DNA of 64,000 bases from Palsa-504 sp963744575. Lineage in GTDB: Bacteria; Actinomycetota; Actinomycetes; Streptosporangiales; Streptosporangiaceae. A program made the translations under genes and the position numbers. The notes under the pieces were generated by a model, which saw only the letters and a program-made list of their open reading frames with translations, was not told the DNA's origin and searched no databases. Each line of letters opens with the position of its first letter. Position 1 is the first letter of the stretch. The DNA lies in the NCBI GenBank assembly GCA_963744575.1, contig CAVUUF010000025.1, positions 558,001 to 622,000 on the forward strand, read 5' to 3'. Positions 49,198-57,696 of the stretch are shown in pieces.

Positions 49198-49614
49198 ATG
49201 GCGTCCGTACTTAACCCGTACCTCAACTTCAACGGCAACGCCCGTCAGGCGCTGGAGTTCTACCGGAGCGTGTTCGGCGGCAAGCTCACCCTGAGCACGT
49301 TCGCCGACTTCGGCACGCCCCAGGACGCGCCGGACGCCGGCAAGATCATGCACGGCCAGCTGGAGACCGACGCCGGCTATACGATCATGGCCGCCGACAC
49401 TCCGCCCAACATGGAATACCAGGGCATGCACGGGTTCGGGGTGAGCCTGTCCGGCGACGACGGAAACGCCCTGCACGGCTACTGGGAAAAGCTGTCCTCC
49501 GCCGGGACCACCACGATGCCGCTGCAGAAGCAGGCCTGGGGTGATGAGTTCGGCATGTGCACCGACCAGTTCGGCGTCCCCTGGCTGGTCAACATCTCCC
49601 AGCCGCAGGCGTAG
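49198..49614 (+). CDS. VOC-superfamily protein (PhnB/3-demethylubiquinone-methyltransferase-like)
   Basis: A 138-residue single-domain VOC protein. It begins LNPYLNFNGNARQALEFYRS, has MHGQLETDAGYTIMAADTP in the middle and ends EFGMCTDQFGVPWLVNI. This pattern is typical of the PhnB-like subgroup, which lacks a known reaction. AAGGGGGAAA precedes the ATG. Confidence 0.9.
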   Translation: MASVLNPYLNFNGNARQALEFYRSVFGGKLTLSTFADFGTPQDAPDAGKIMHGQLETDAGYTIMAADTPPNMEYQGMHGFGVSLSGDDGNALHGYWEKLSSAGTTTMPLQKQAWGDEFGMCTDQFGVPWLVNISQPQA

Positions 49615-49650
49615 CTCACCGGCGACCTCGCTCTGGGGCATGATGGGCGG

Positions 49651-50199
49651 ATGCCGCTGTTCGCCTTCGAAGGCCGCGAGCCGCACGTCAGCCCCGGGGC
49701 GTGGATCGCTCCCACCGCCAGCCTGATCGGCGACGTCCGGGTCGAGGCCGAAGCCTCCATCTGGTACGGCGCGGTGCTCCGCGCCGATTTCGGGCCGATA
49801 GTCGTGCGCCGCGGCGCCAACATCCAGGATGGTTCGGTGCTGCACGGCGGCGACGACCCGGTGACCGAGGTCGGCGAGGGCGCCACCATCGGCCACCTGT
49901 GCGTGGTCCACGGTGCAGTCATCGGCACCGGGGCCCTGGTGGGCAACGGCGCCACGGTACTCGACGGCGTGCGCGTCGGCCGCCGCGCCCTGGTCGCCGG
50001 CGGCGCGACAGTGCCGCCGGGGATGACCGTCCCCGATGGCATGCTGGTCGCGGGCGTCCCGGCCCGGGTCGTCGGCGAGGTCGGCGGGCGAGCCAAGGAG
50101 TGGGTCGACACCAACCCCGCGATCTACCGCGAACTGGCCCGGCGGCACGCGGCCGGGACCCGGCCCGTAGGGTCGGATACATGGAATATCGCACGCTAG
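49651..50199 (+). CDS. Gamma-carbonic-anhydrase-family protein
   Basis: A 182-residue left-handed beta-helix protein of hexapeptide repeats. Zinc-ligand histidines are in SVLHGGDD and TIGHLCVVHGAVIG, as in YrdA/CaiE-type gamma-carbonic anhydrases; catalytic activity varies in the family. The C-terminus has the trimer helix (GRAKEWVDTNPAIYRELARR). Its last 19 bases overlap the next gene. Confidence 0.92.
   Translation: MPLFAFEGREPHVSPGAWIAPTASLIGDVRVEAEASIWYGAVLRADFGPIVVRRGANIQDGSVLHGGDDPVTEVGEGATIGHLCVVHGAVIGTGALVGNGATVLDGVRVGRRALVAGGATVPPGMTVPDGMLVAGVPARVVGEVGGRAKEWVDTNPAIYRELARRHAAGTRPVGSDTWNIAR
50168..50173 (+). promoter_or_regulatory. Possible -10 box of the aldo/keto reductase gene
   Basis: TAGGGT seven bases before the ATG at 50181, inside the 3' end of the carbonic-anhydrase gene and without a ribosome site. 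It could give a separate leaderless transcript. Confidence 0.35.
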
Positions 50200-51233
50200 G
50201 CAAATCGGGTCTACGAGTTTCCGTGCTCACCATGGGCACGATGACGTTCGGCGGGCGCGGGGCGTTCGCCAACGTGGGGACGACCGACGTGGCGCAGGCC
50301 CGCCGGCAGGTGGACATGTGCCTGGACGCCGGGGTCAACCTCATCGACACCGCCGACGTCTACTCGGGCGGCCAGGCCGAGGAGATCCTCGGCGAGATCC
50401 TGCGCGGACGCCGGGACGAGCTGCTCGTGGCCACCAAGGTGCGGATGCCGATGGGCCGCGGGCCGAACGACGCGGGCCTGTCGCGCCACCACGTCATCTC
50501 CGGCTGCGAGGCCAGCCTGCGCCGCCTCGGCACCGATTACGTGGACCTGTACCAGGTGCACGAGTGGGACGGCCAGACCCCGCTCGAGGAAACCCTGGAC
50601 GCGCTGGACCTGCTCGTCAGGCAGGGCAAGGTCCGGTACGTCGGGGCGTCCAACTACGCCTCCTGGCAGCTGATGAAGGCGCTGGGCACGGCCGAGCGGC
50701 TGGGCCTGCCGCGGTTCGTCAGCCAGCAGATCTACTACTCCCTGCAGGCCCGCGAGGCCGAGTACGAGCTGATCCCGCTCGCCGTCGACCAGGGCCTGGG
50801 CGTGCTGGTCTGGAGCCCGCTGGCGGGCGGGCTGCTGTCCGGCAAGTACCGCAGGGACCGCGAGGCCCCGGCGGGTTCGCGGCAGCTCACCGGCTGGGAC
50901 GAGCCGCCCGTCTACGATACCGACGGCTTGTACGACACCATCGAGGTCCTGGTCAAGATCGCCGAGCAGCACGGCGTCTCGGCCGCCCAGGTGGCCCTGG
51001 CCTATACGCTGGCCAAGCCGGCCATCACCTCCGTGGTGATCGGCGCGCGCACCGCCGGGCAACTGGCCGACAACCTGGCGGCCGCGTCCCTCACCCTCAG
51101 CGCCGACGAGCGGGCCCAGCTGGATAAGGTCAGCGCCCCGCCGCTGCTCTACCCGTACTGGCACCAGGCCAAGACGGCGGCCGACCGCCTGTCGGCCGCC
51201 GACCTGACGCTCCTGGCCCCGTACCTCGGCTAG
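50181..51233 (+). CDS. Aldo/keto reductase
   Basis: A 350-residue NADPH-dependent (beta/alpha)8 reductase. Catalytic Asp and Tyr are in NLIDTADVYSGG, Lys in LLVATKVRMPMG and His in DLYQVHEWDG. The cofactor end IGARTAGQLADNLAA is typical of the AKR11/12-like group of general aldehyde reductases. It starts within the carbonic-anhydrase gene's end. The 3' end overlaps the long tail of the convergent EamA gene. Confidence 0.93.
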   Translation: MEYRTLGKSGLRVSVLTMGTMTFGGRGAFANVGTTDVAQARRQVDMCLDAGVNLIDTADVYSGGQAEEILGEILRGRRDELLVATKVRMPMGRGPNDAGLSRHHVISGCEASLRRLGTDYVDLYQVHEWDGQTPLEETLDALDLLVRQGKVRYVGASNYASWQLMKALGTAERLGLPRFVSQQIYYSLQAREAEYELIPLAVDQGLGVLVWSPLAGGLLSGKYRRDREAPAGSRQLTGWDEPPVYDTDGLYDTIEVLVKIAEQHGVSAAQVALAYTLAKPAITSVVIGARTAGQLADNLAAASLTLSADERAQLDKVSAPPLLYPYWHQAKTAADRLSAADLTLLAPYLG

Positions 51234-52644
51234 CCCGCCGCCGGACGGGCGGCCGCCTGCCCGGTCCGCCCGGCTGTGATCCGCCCGGTCGTGACCGTGA
51301 TCCGCCCGGTCGTGACCGTGATCCGCCCGGTCGTGACCGCGATCCGCCCGGTCGTGACCGCGTTGGTCGGGTGTTCCCGCGGGGCCGCCCCGCCCCCGGC
51401 CGCCCGTCGGCCACCCCGTTCGGGCCGCCGCCCGGGCCGAACTTGCCCCCGCGGACCACCACGAATACCCCATCTCGTCTTTCACGGCGCGCCCCCGGAT
51501 TGTATGGATGTGGCAACCTACTCCTTCTATTGAGCACGGTGTCACATCCATGCCCTGGCGCGTCGGCTCCGGGCGCCCCCGCCCCAGGAGCGCCCGTCCC
51601 TGGCGCCTCCGCGTCCACCGGGCCCAGCGCCCCGGGGGCCTCCGCTCCCGCCGGCACCAGTGACACCTCCGGGCCCACCGGAACCAGCGCTCCGGGCGCC
51701 TCCACGCCCGCCGGCGCCAGCGCCTCGGCGCCTGCGCCCGCGCCGACCGCCTCACGCCACATCTCGGCCCTGCGGACCGCGAACAGCGGCAGGCTGCTCA
51801 GCCCGATGCCGGCCAGGATGGCCACGCCTCCCACCAGCGACCCGGCGCCCACCGGGTCGCCGAACGCCACCGCGCCCGCGATGGCGCCGACCAGCGGCTC
51901 GAGGTTGAGGAACGCCCCGGCGACCTCGGCCGACACCCGGCTCTGCCCGAACGCGAACAGGGTGAACGGCGCCAGCGTGCCCAAACCCGCCAGTGCCACG
52001 ACCGCCAGCACCGGACCGGCCCCGCCAGGAACGGCAGGCGCACCCTCGGTGATGACGGCCACCGGCAGCGCCCCCAGCGTCGCGCCGAGGAACTGCACGG
52101 CGGTGACCGCGACCGGGTCGCGCCCGTCGAGCAGCCGGCCCTGGGCCACCGTGACCGTGGCCGACAGGAACAGCGACGCCAGCACCAGGCCGTCGCCGGC
52201 CAGCGTCGCGCCGCCGCCCCCGCCGCCCGCGGTGACCAGGCCGACACCGGCCAGCGACACCACGAAGCCGAACCAGGCCACCGGCCGGGCCACGGTGCGG
52301 TACCACGCCGCGGCGATGATCGCGACCAGCACCGGCACGGCCCCGATCAGCAGGGCCGCGTGGGTGACGCTGGTCCGGCTGATCCCGGCGTTCTGCAGCA
52401 TGACCGAGCCGCCGTAGCCGAACGCGCCCGCGACCAGCACCGCGGGGGTGAACGCGGCGCGCAGGCCAGTGCCCCGCCGGGCCGCGGCGGCCAGCAGGAC
52501 CGCGGCGGCCAGCCCGAAGCGGACCACGGTGAGCCAGCCCGGTGACAGCCAGTACAGAGCCAGCTTGGACAGCGGCACGGTGGTGCCCCACAGCAGCCCG
52601 GCCGCGACGAGGGCTGCGACGGCGTTGCGGCGGTTGGTCTTCAT
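51130..52644 (-). CDS. EamA-family exporter with a long low-complexity C-terminus
   Basis: A 504-residue protein. Residues 1-~300 are a ten-helix DMT/EamA transporter in two halves (GLLWGTTVPLSKLALYWLSP; later AFLNLEPLVGAIAGAVAFGD). The remaining ~200 residues are Ala/Gly/Pro/Arg-rich, pass through a 21-bp tandem repeat as SRSRPGG heptads, and run 104 bases into the aldo/keto reductase gene on the other strand. The tail may have arisen by loss of the original stop. The ATG at 52644 begins the transporter. It diverges from an Lrp regulator, which likely controls it; amino-acid export is a reasonable guess. Confidence 0.82.
   Translation of the reverse strand: MKTNRRNAVAALVAAGLLWGTTVPLSKLALYWLSPGWLTVVRFGLAAAVLLAAAARRGTGLRAAFTPAVLVAGAFGYGGSVMLQNAGISRTSVTHAALLIGAVPVLVAIIAAAWYRTVARPVAWFGFVVSLAGVGLVTAGGGGGGATLAGDGLVLASLFLSATVTVAQGRLLDGRDPVAVTAVQFLGATLGALPVAVITEGAPAVPGGAGPVLAVVALAGLGTLAPFTLFAFGQSRVSAEVAGAFLNLEPLVGAIAGAVAFGDPVGAGSLVGGVAILAGIGLSSLPLFAVRRAEMWREAVGAGAGAEALAPAGVEAPGALVPVGPEVSLVPAGAEAPGALGPVDAEAPGTGAPGAGAPGADAPGHGCDTVLNRRSRLPHPYNPGARRERRDGVFVVVRGGKFGPGGGPNGVADGRPGAGRPRGNTRPTRSRPGGSRSRPGGSRSRPGGSRSRPGGSQPGGPGRRPPVRRRASRGTGPGASGRRPTGGRPPSWPGASTGRAAAGR
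51276..51359 (+). repeat. 21-bp tandem repeat, four units
   Basis: Four consecutive 21-bp units beginning GTGATCCGCCCGGTCGTGAC (51276-51296, 51297-51317, 51318-51338, 51339-51359). The first three are identical and the last has one change. They encode heptads in the tail of the EamA protein on the minus strand. Confidence 0.93.
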
Positions 52645-52714
52645 GCATCCATACTCACCGGTAGCTATAAAAAATTCGTCGTCTAACATCGACTACGATA
52701 TATAATTTGGCCTT
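52645..52714. promoter_or_regulatory. Divergent AT-rich promoter region with a candidate Lrp site
   Basis: Seventy bases, strongly AT-rich for this genome, between the EamA and Lrp genes. TCGTCGT (52676-52682) and ACTACGA (52692-52698) form an inverted repeat with one mismatch, a plausible Lrp/AsnC operator covering both promoters. Confidence 0.55.
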
Positions 52715-53230
52715 ATGGCAGTTGTACTTGACGAAGTTGACATACATCTGCTCACCGCGCTGCAGGAGGATGCGGACCGCACCAACGTCGAACTGGCCCG
52801 GATGGCCGGGCTGTCACCGGCCGCGACCCTGCACCGGGTCCGGCGGCTGAAGGAGACCGGCGTCATCCGGGTCATCAGCGCCCAGGTCGACGCGGCCGCG
52901 GCGGGCTTCCCGCTGCAGATGTACGTGACCGCCGTGCTGGCCCGTCACGACCCGCGCTCGAGCCGCGTGTTCGACGATCAGATCCGGGCGCTGCCGCAGA
53001 TCATCGCGGCGGACAACGTGGCCGGCGAGACTGACTACATCCTCACCGTGGTGGCCCGCGACGTCGCCGAACTGCAGACCGTGCTGGCCAGCCTGGCTTC
53101 CCACGGCGGCCAGCGGCTGGTGACCTACCTGCGGCTGGCCGAGATCAAGCCCCCGTCCCGGCTGCCGCTGGCTCCGCCCGGGCCGCCCGAGCGCCCGGCC
53201 CGCCGCCGCCGGCCCCGCCCCGCGCCGTAA
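52715..53230 (+). CDS. Lrp/AsnC-family regulator
   Basis: A 171-residue feast/famine regulator. The HTH is residues ~5-55 (DIHLLTALQEDADRTNVELA, then GLSPAATLHRVRRLKETGVI). The RAM ligand domain (about 60-145) includes VAGETDYILTVVARDVAELQ. The Pro/Arg tail (RPARRRRPRPAP) is extra. It diverges from the EamA exporter, the usual arrangement for control of amino-acid efflux. Confidence 0.93.
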   Translation: MAVVLDEVDIHLLTALQEDADRTNVELARMAGLSPAATLHRVRRLKETGVIRVISAQVDAAAAGFPLQMYVTAVLARHDPRSSRVFDDQIRALPQIIAADNVAGETDYILTVVARDVAELQTVLASLASHGGQRLVTYLRLAEIKPPSRLPLAPPGPPERPARRRRPRPAP

Positions 53231-53251
53231 CCCACGAGCAGGCTCTCGTGC

Positions 53252-53257
53252 TAGCGT
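53252..53257 (+). promoter_or_regulatory. -10 box of the F420-reductase-like gene
   Basis: TAGCGT eight bases before the ATG at 53266, with no ribosome site between; leaderless start likely. Confidence 0.45.
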
Positions 53258-53265
53258 CCTGCGGC

Positions 53266-53844
53266 ATGAGGATTGCGGTGATAGGCAAGGGCAACATCGG
53301 CGGCTCGCTCGGGACCAAGTGGCACGCGGCCGGCCATGACGTGGTCTACGGAGCCAGGGACGCGTCCGGCACCGGGCCGGGCGGCGCCCCGGTGCTCGCG
53401 GTGGGCAGCGCGCTCGCAGACGCCGAGGTGGTACTGCTGGCCGTGCCCGGCGCGGTCGTGCCCGACGTGATAACCGAGCAGAAGGACGCGCTGGCCGGGA
53501 AGGTCGTGATCGACGCGGTGAACCGGATGGGCGCGCCGGAGTTCGACAGCCGGGCGCTGATCGCCGACGCTGCCCCGCAGGCCAGGTACGTGCGCGCGTT
53601 CAACAGCCTGGGCTGGGAGAACTTCGCCGATCCGCTGCCCGGCGCGAACATGTTCTTCGCGGCCGACCCCGAGGCCAGGGCGGTGGCCGAGGAACTCATC
53701 TCCGCCGTCGGGCTCGAGCCGGCCTTCGTCGGCGACAGCACCGCGACGCCCACCGTCGACGCCCTGCTGCCGCTGTGGTTCGCGCTGGTCAAGCAGAATG
53801 GCGGCCGCCGCAGGCTGGCGCTGCGGATCCTCACGGAGGGCTAG
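53266..53844 (+). CDS. NADPH:F420 oxidoreductase-like protein
   Basis: A 192-residue Rossmann protein beginning MRIAVIGKGNIGGSLGTKWH; the GKGNIG loop binds NADP. VVLLAVPGAVVPDVI and KVVIDAVNRMG follow, with the later ARYVRAFNSLGWENFADP typical of the F420-dependent NADP reductase fold. Members of this fold move hydride between NADPH and F420, but many paralogues have other or unknown roles. Small size fits. Not in an operon with F420 synthesis genes. Confidence 0.82.
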   Translation: MRIAVIGKGNIGGSLGTKWHAAGHDVVYGARDASGTGPGGAPVLAVGSALADAEVVLLAVPGAVVPDVITEQKDALAGKVVIDAVNRMGAPEFDSRALIADAAPQARYVRAFNSLGWENFADPLPGANMFFAADPEARAVAEELISAVGLEPAFVGDSTATPTVDALLPLWFALVKQNGGRRRLALRILTEG

Positions 53845-53907
53845 CCACCACGGGCAATTATCCCGAACGGGCGTAGTGTCACGCCCGGTTACCCGTCTGG
53901 CGTGCCG

Positions 53908-54744
53908 CTAGAGCTCGACGGTGCCGCGCACGCACGTGACCGTTCCGCCGCCCACCCAGACCTGGCCATCGGGGTCGCGGGACACGTGCACCTGGCCACG
54001 GCGGCCGAGCGCGGTGCCCTGACTGGCCACGTACGGGGCGGTGACCCGGCCGCTGGCCAGCAGCCACTGCCCGAGCGAGGCGTTCAGGCTGCCCGTGACC
54101 GGGTCCTCAACCGAGGTGATCTGCGGGCTGAACGCGCGCACCTCGATCGCTTCCGGCGACCCGGCCGGATAGGGTCCCACCACGCCGATGTCCAGGTCCA
54201 CCGCGCCGGGGCGGACCGCCAGCACCGCCTCGGCGCTGGCCAGCAGCACGGCCACCCAGCCGGGGCCGTTGTCGGCCCAGGCGATGTCCACGATGTCGGC
54301 CCGCGCGAGGTTCAGCCCGCGCATCACCCGCTCGGTCACCGCGTCGTCCACCGGCCCGCTGCGCACCAGAGGCGGCGCCGCGAACGCCAGTCCGGCCTTA
54401 TCCCCGAGACCGAGCCGGACCGTGACCAGCCCGGCCGCGCATTCCTGCACCACTGCCCCGGCCGGGCCAGGCCGGCCGCCGGCCTCCAGCCAGGCGTGGC
54501 AGGTACCCAGGGTGGGGTGGCCGGCGAACGGAAGCTCCCTGCTCGGCGTGAAGATCCGGACCAGGTAGTCGGCTGCGCTCGCTCGCGGTGTCAGCACGAA
54601 CGTCGTCTCCGACAGGTTCGTCCAGCGCGCGAACAGTTGCATCTGCTCGGTGCTCAGCTCGTCGGCGCCGAGCACGACCGCGACCGGGTTACCGAGGTAC
54701 GGGGTGTCGGTGAACACATCCACCTGGCGGAACTCAAGAGTCAC
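53908..54744 (-). CDS. PhzF-family isomerase
   Basis: A 278-residue protein with two pseudo-symmetric halves. The catalytic Glu is in NLSETTFVL, and the second acidic residue is in SVEDPVTGSLNASLG. FTPSRELPFAGHPTLGTCHA is the family signature. PhzF itself works in phenazine synthesis, but no other phz genes are present, so this is one of the widespread homologues of unknown substrate. Full length. It diverges from the ribokinase-like gene. Confidence 0.93.
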   Translation of the reverse strand: MTLEFRQVDVFTDTPYLGNPVAVVLGADELSTEQMQLFARWTNLSETTFVLTPRASAADYLVRIFTPSRELPFAGHPTLGTCHAWLEAGGRPGPAGAVVQECAAGLVTVRLGLGDKAGLAFAAPPLVRSGPVDDAVTERVMRGLNLARADIVDIAWADNGPGWVAVLLASAEAVLAVRPGAVDLDIGVVGPYPAGSPEAIEVRAFSPQITSVEDPVTGSLNASLGQWLLASGRVTAPYVASQGTALGRRGQVHVSRDPDGQVWVGGGTVTCVRGTVEL

Positions 54745-54812
54745 ATGCCGAGTCTATGAGCCCGGGCACGCCGGCGGCAGAGCCAATTCGGCGCCGGCTG
54801 GCCGTGACGCGC

Positions 54813-54818
54813 TACGGT
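54813..54818 (+). promoter_or_regulatory. -10 box of the ribokinase-like gene
   Basis: TACGGT six bases before the ATG at 54825 with no ribosome site between; leaderless transcription likely. Confidence 0.5.
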
Positions 54819-54824
54819 GCCGCC

Positions 54825-55805
54825 ATGGGAAACGCCACGGGACGGGCCACGAAAAACCGGCCGCGGGTCACCGTTCTGGGCAGCCTGAACATGGATATCT
54901 CGGTCACCGTGCCGCGGCTGCCCGGGCCCGGCGCCACCGTGCTCGGCTCGGCGGCGCGGTTCACGCCGGGCGGCAAGGGGGCCAACCAGGCGGTGGCGGC
55001 GGCCCGGCTCGGCGCCGCCGTGCGCCTGGCGGGCTGCGTCGGCGACGACGCCTTCGGTCGGCAACTGCTGGCCGCGCTGCGCGCCGAGGGGGTGGATGCC
55101 GAAGGGATCCGCGTCACGGCCGACGCCCCGACCGGGCTGGCCATGATCTCGGTCGACCCCGCGGGGGAGAACCTCATCACGGTCGCGCCCGGCGCCAACC
55201 ACGAGGTCGGCGCCGCGGAGGTCGGCACGGCGCTCGATGACCCGGGCGACGTCCTGGTCATCTGCGCCGAGATCCCGGTGCCCGCGATCGAAGCGGCCCT
55301 GAGCGCGGCGCGGGGCAGACGCGCCATCCTCAACCTGGCTCCGGCGCCGCCGGACGCGGGCGCGATCGTGACCGGCCAGCACCCGGACTGGCTGGTGGTG
55401 AACGAAACCGAGGCGGCCGCCGTCCTCGGCCAGCCGGTCCGCGGCCTGGCCGAATCGGGCCGGGCCGCGGCCGCGCTGGTCACCGCCGGCGTCAGCCACG
55501 CCGTGGTCACCGCGGGCGCGGACGGCGCCGCGCTGGCCGGCGGGCCGGCCGGAACCACGGAAACCGTCCCGGCGTTCCGGGTCGACGCGGTGGACACCGT
55601 TGGGGCGGGAGACACCTTCGTCGGCGCGCTCGCCGTCGCCCTGGCCGCGGGCGTCCCGGCGGCCGAAGCGGTCCGCGCGGCCGCCGCGGCGGGTGCCACG
55701 GCCGCCACCAGGCCCGGCGCCCAGGCCGGAATGCCGCGCCCGGCGGACATCCGCGCGGTCACCGGCCTGACCTGGCCGGTAGCCGGGCGAGCCGGTAGCC
55801 GGTAG
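54825..55805 (+). CDS. rbsK: PfkB-family sugar kinase (ribokinase-like)
   Basis: A 326-residue PfkB kinase. Substrate motif TPGGKGANQAVAAARLG is near residues 45-61. The ATP/catalytic motif DTVGAGDTFVGALAVAL carries the catalytic Asp, and VNETEAAAVLG is also typical. The pattern is closest to ribokinase, which makes ribose-5-phosphate and would connect with rpiB elsewhere in the window. No ribose transporter is adjacent, so the substrate is inferred. The ATG at 54825 is preferred over an in-frame one at 54756 because of the box just upstream. Confidence 0.9.
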   Translation: MGNATGRATKNRPRVTVLGSLNMDISVTVPRLPGPGATVLGSAARFTPGGKGANQAVAAARLGAAVRLAGCVGDDAFGRQLLAALRAEGVDAEGIRVTADAPTGLAMISVDPAGENLITVAPGANHEVGAAEVGTALDDPGDVLVICAEIPVPAIEAALSAARGRRAILNLAPAPPDAGAIVTGQHPDWLVVNETEAAAVLGQPVRGLAESGRAAAALVTAGVSHAVVTAGADGAALAGGPAGTTETVPAFRVDAVDTVGAGDTFVGALAVALAAGVPAAEAVRAAAAAGATAATRPGAQAGMPRPADIRAVTGLTWPVAGRAGSR

Positions 55806-55842
55806 CCGGGCGAGCCGGTAGGCGGGTGAACCGGAGCCGGAT

Positions 55843-55938
55843 GAGCCGGGAGCCCGATGAGCCGGGCGCCGGATGAGCCGGGAGCCCGATGAGCCGGGCG
55901 CCGGATGAGCCGGGCGCCCGATGAGCCGGGCGCCGGAT
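55843..55938 (+). repeat. 16-bp tandem repeat, six units in two alternating forms
   Basis: Six contiguous 16-bp units of the form GAGCCGGGMGCCSGAT (M = A/C, S = C/G). Forms ending AGCCCGAT and CGCCGGAT alternate over the first four units, suggesting growth by 32-bp steps. Sixteen is not a multiple of three, so the block is non-coding. It lies between the ribokinase-like gene and the CHAD gene, with more irregular GCCGGTAGCC copies just before it (55790-55842). Confidence 0.92.
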
Positions 55939-56016
55939 GATTCGCATTCGCCCGCCGGGACAGGTATACAAACGTTTAGAGGGGCGGGCGAAGCATTGCC
56001 TAGAGGAGAGCGTGAC

Positions 56017-57696
56017 GTGACACCGGTCGGCCTGCGGGAGTTCGTCCTGGAGGCACCCGTCCAAGGCGGGGCGGCCCAGCACGGCGCGCCCGATCTCCCG
56101 CCCGCGGTGCCCGCCGCACCGGGCGAGGCGGTGCCCGCCGCACTGAGCGAAGCACTGAGCGAAGCGCTGGCCGAGGCGTTCACTCTGGCCCCGAGGCGCG
56201 CAGGCACGCACCACCGGACCTGGTTGGACACCTTCGACTGGCGGCTCTACCGGGCCGGGCTCATGCTCGGGTTCGAGCCGGCCAGGCGCGGCGGCCGGCT
56301 GCTGCTGAGCAAGGCCGACGGCACCCCGCAGGCGCAGCAGCCGGTGACCCGCTGGCCGCGGCGCCCGGCCCGGGCTGAGGACCTGCCGGCCGGGCCGGTG
56401 CGGGACCGGATCAGCGTGCTGACCAGCCCGCGAGCCCTGCTGCCTATCGTCAAGACGGTCAGCACGGCCACCATCACCCGGCTGCTCAACGCCGACGGCA
56501 AGACGGTGGCGCGGCTGATCGCGGAGCACGCCACGGTGACCGCGGCCACCGCCGCCGCCGGGACCGCCGCGGGCACCACCGCCGAACTTCCGGTGCGCCT
56601 GGTCATCGCCGAAGTCCGCGGCTACCCCGGCCAGACGCGCAAGGCGGCCAGCCTGCTGGCCGGCCTGCCCGGCGTGTCGCACGCCAGCCAGAGCGAGTTC
56701 ATCGCCGCGCTGACCGCGCTCGGCCGCCATCCGGCCGACTACTACAGCAGCCTCGAGGCGGAGATCACCGCCACCATGCCCGCCTCGGTGGCGGTGGCCC
56801 GGCTCCTGCTCCGCCAGCTCGATATCATGGAAAACAATGTCGACGGCGTACTCCGCGACATCGACACCGAGTTCCTGCATGATCTGCGGGTCGCGGTCCG
56901 CCGCACCCGTTCGGCCATAAAATTGCTCGGCGCGGTCCTGCCCGCCGAACTCGCCGGGCACTACAAGACCGAGTTCAAGTGGCTCGGCGACCTGACCACG
57001 CCGACCAGGGACCTCGACGTCCACCTGCTCGGCTTCGGCCCGATGACGGAGCAGCTGGCCGCCGCGGCGCCCGCCGATCTCGAGCCGCTCCGGGCCTTCC
57101 TGGTCAGGCGCCGCGCCCGCGAGTTCCGGCGGCTGGCCGCGGCGCTGCGCGGGCCCAGGTTCCGGGCCATCACCGACGACTGGTGCAAGGTGCTGCTCGA
57201 GATCCGCGACACCGGCGGCACGCCCAAGCGCCGCCTCACCGCGCAGAGCCTGGCCCTGGCCACGACCGGGCAGGCGTTCCGCCGGATCGCCGCGCTGGGC
57301 GGCGCGATCACCCCGGACTCGCCCCCCGAGTCCCTGCACGACCTGCGCAAGCGCGCCAAGGAGCTGCGCTACCTGCTGGAGTTCTTCGCGCCGCTGCACG
57401 ACCCGGTCGCCTACCGCAAGGTCGTCGGCGACCTCAAGCAGCTGCAGGACTGCCTGGGCGAGTTCCAGGACAGCCAGGTCCAGCGCGAGGAAATTCACGC
57501 CCTGGCCGACGCGATGCTGGCCGAGGGCGCGGCCCCGGCCGCTACGCTGCTGGCCATGGGTGAAATCGCCGCCAAGCTCACGTTCAGCCAGGCCGAGGCC
57601 CGCGCCGACTTCGCCCGCCGGTTCGCCCGGTTCGCCGGCCCGGCCGCCCAGCAGCGCGTCCGCACCCTCCTGGCCGGCGAGAAGGCAGGCCGGTGA
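56017..57696 (+). CDS. CHAD-domain protein with a CYTH-like N-terminus
   Basis: A 559-residue protein. Residues ~60-245 look like a divergent CYTH (triphosphate tunnel) domain with weak motifs (THHRTWLDTFDWRLYRAGLM and PVRLVIAEVRGYPG). Residues ~270-555 are a CHAD domain, with its conserved His-containing helices: EFLHDLRVAVRRTRSAIKLL and SLHDLRKRAKELRYLLEFF. CHAD proteins bind polyphosphate and locate to its granules. The GTG follows GAGGAG by eight bases. It is coupled by GTGA (57693-57696) to a ParA-type ATPase, an unusual pairing. Confidence 0.88.
   Translation: MTPVGLREFVLEAPVQGGAAQHGAPDLPPAVPAAPGEAVPAALSEALSEALAEAFTLAPRRAGTHHRTWLDTFDWRLYRAGLMLGFEPARRGGRLLLSKADGTPQAQQPVTRWPRRPARAEDLPAGPVRDRISVLTSPRALLPIVKTVSTATITRLLNADGKTVARLIAEHATVTAATAAAGTAAGTTAELPVRLVIAEVRGYPGQTRKAASLLAGLPGVSHASQSEFIAALTALGRHPADYYSSLEAEITATMPASVAVARLLLRQLDIMENNVDGVLRDIDTEFLHDLRVAVRRTRSAIKLLGAVLPAELAGHYKTEFKWLGDLTTPTRDLDVHLLGFGPMTEQLAAAAPADLEPLRAFLVRRRAREFRRLAAALRGPRFRAITDDWCKVLLEIRDTGGTPKRRLTAQSLALATTGQAFRRIAALGGAITPDSPPESLHDLRKRAKELRYLLEFFAPLHDPVAYRKVVGDLKQLQDCLGEFQDSQVQREEIHALADAMLAEGAAPAATLLAMGEIAAKLTFSQAEARADFARRFARFAGPAAQQRVRTLLAGEKAGR

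Noticed and set aside
51276..51533. A plus-strand ORF reading IRPVVT repeats
   Set aside because: It is just the other-strand reading of the 21-bp repeat, with no ribosome site or domain.
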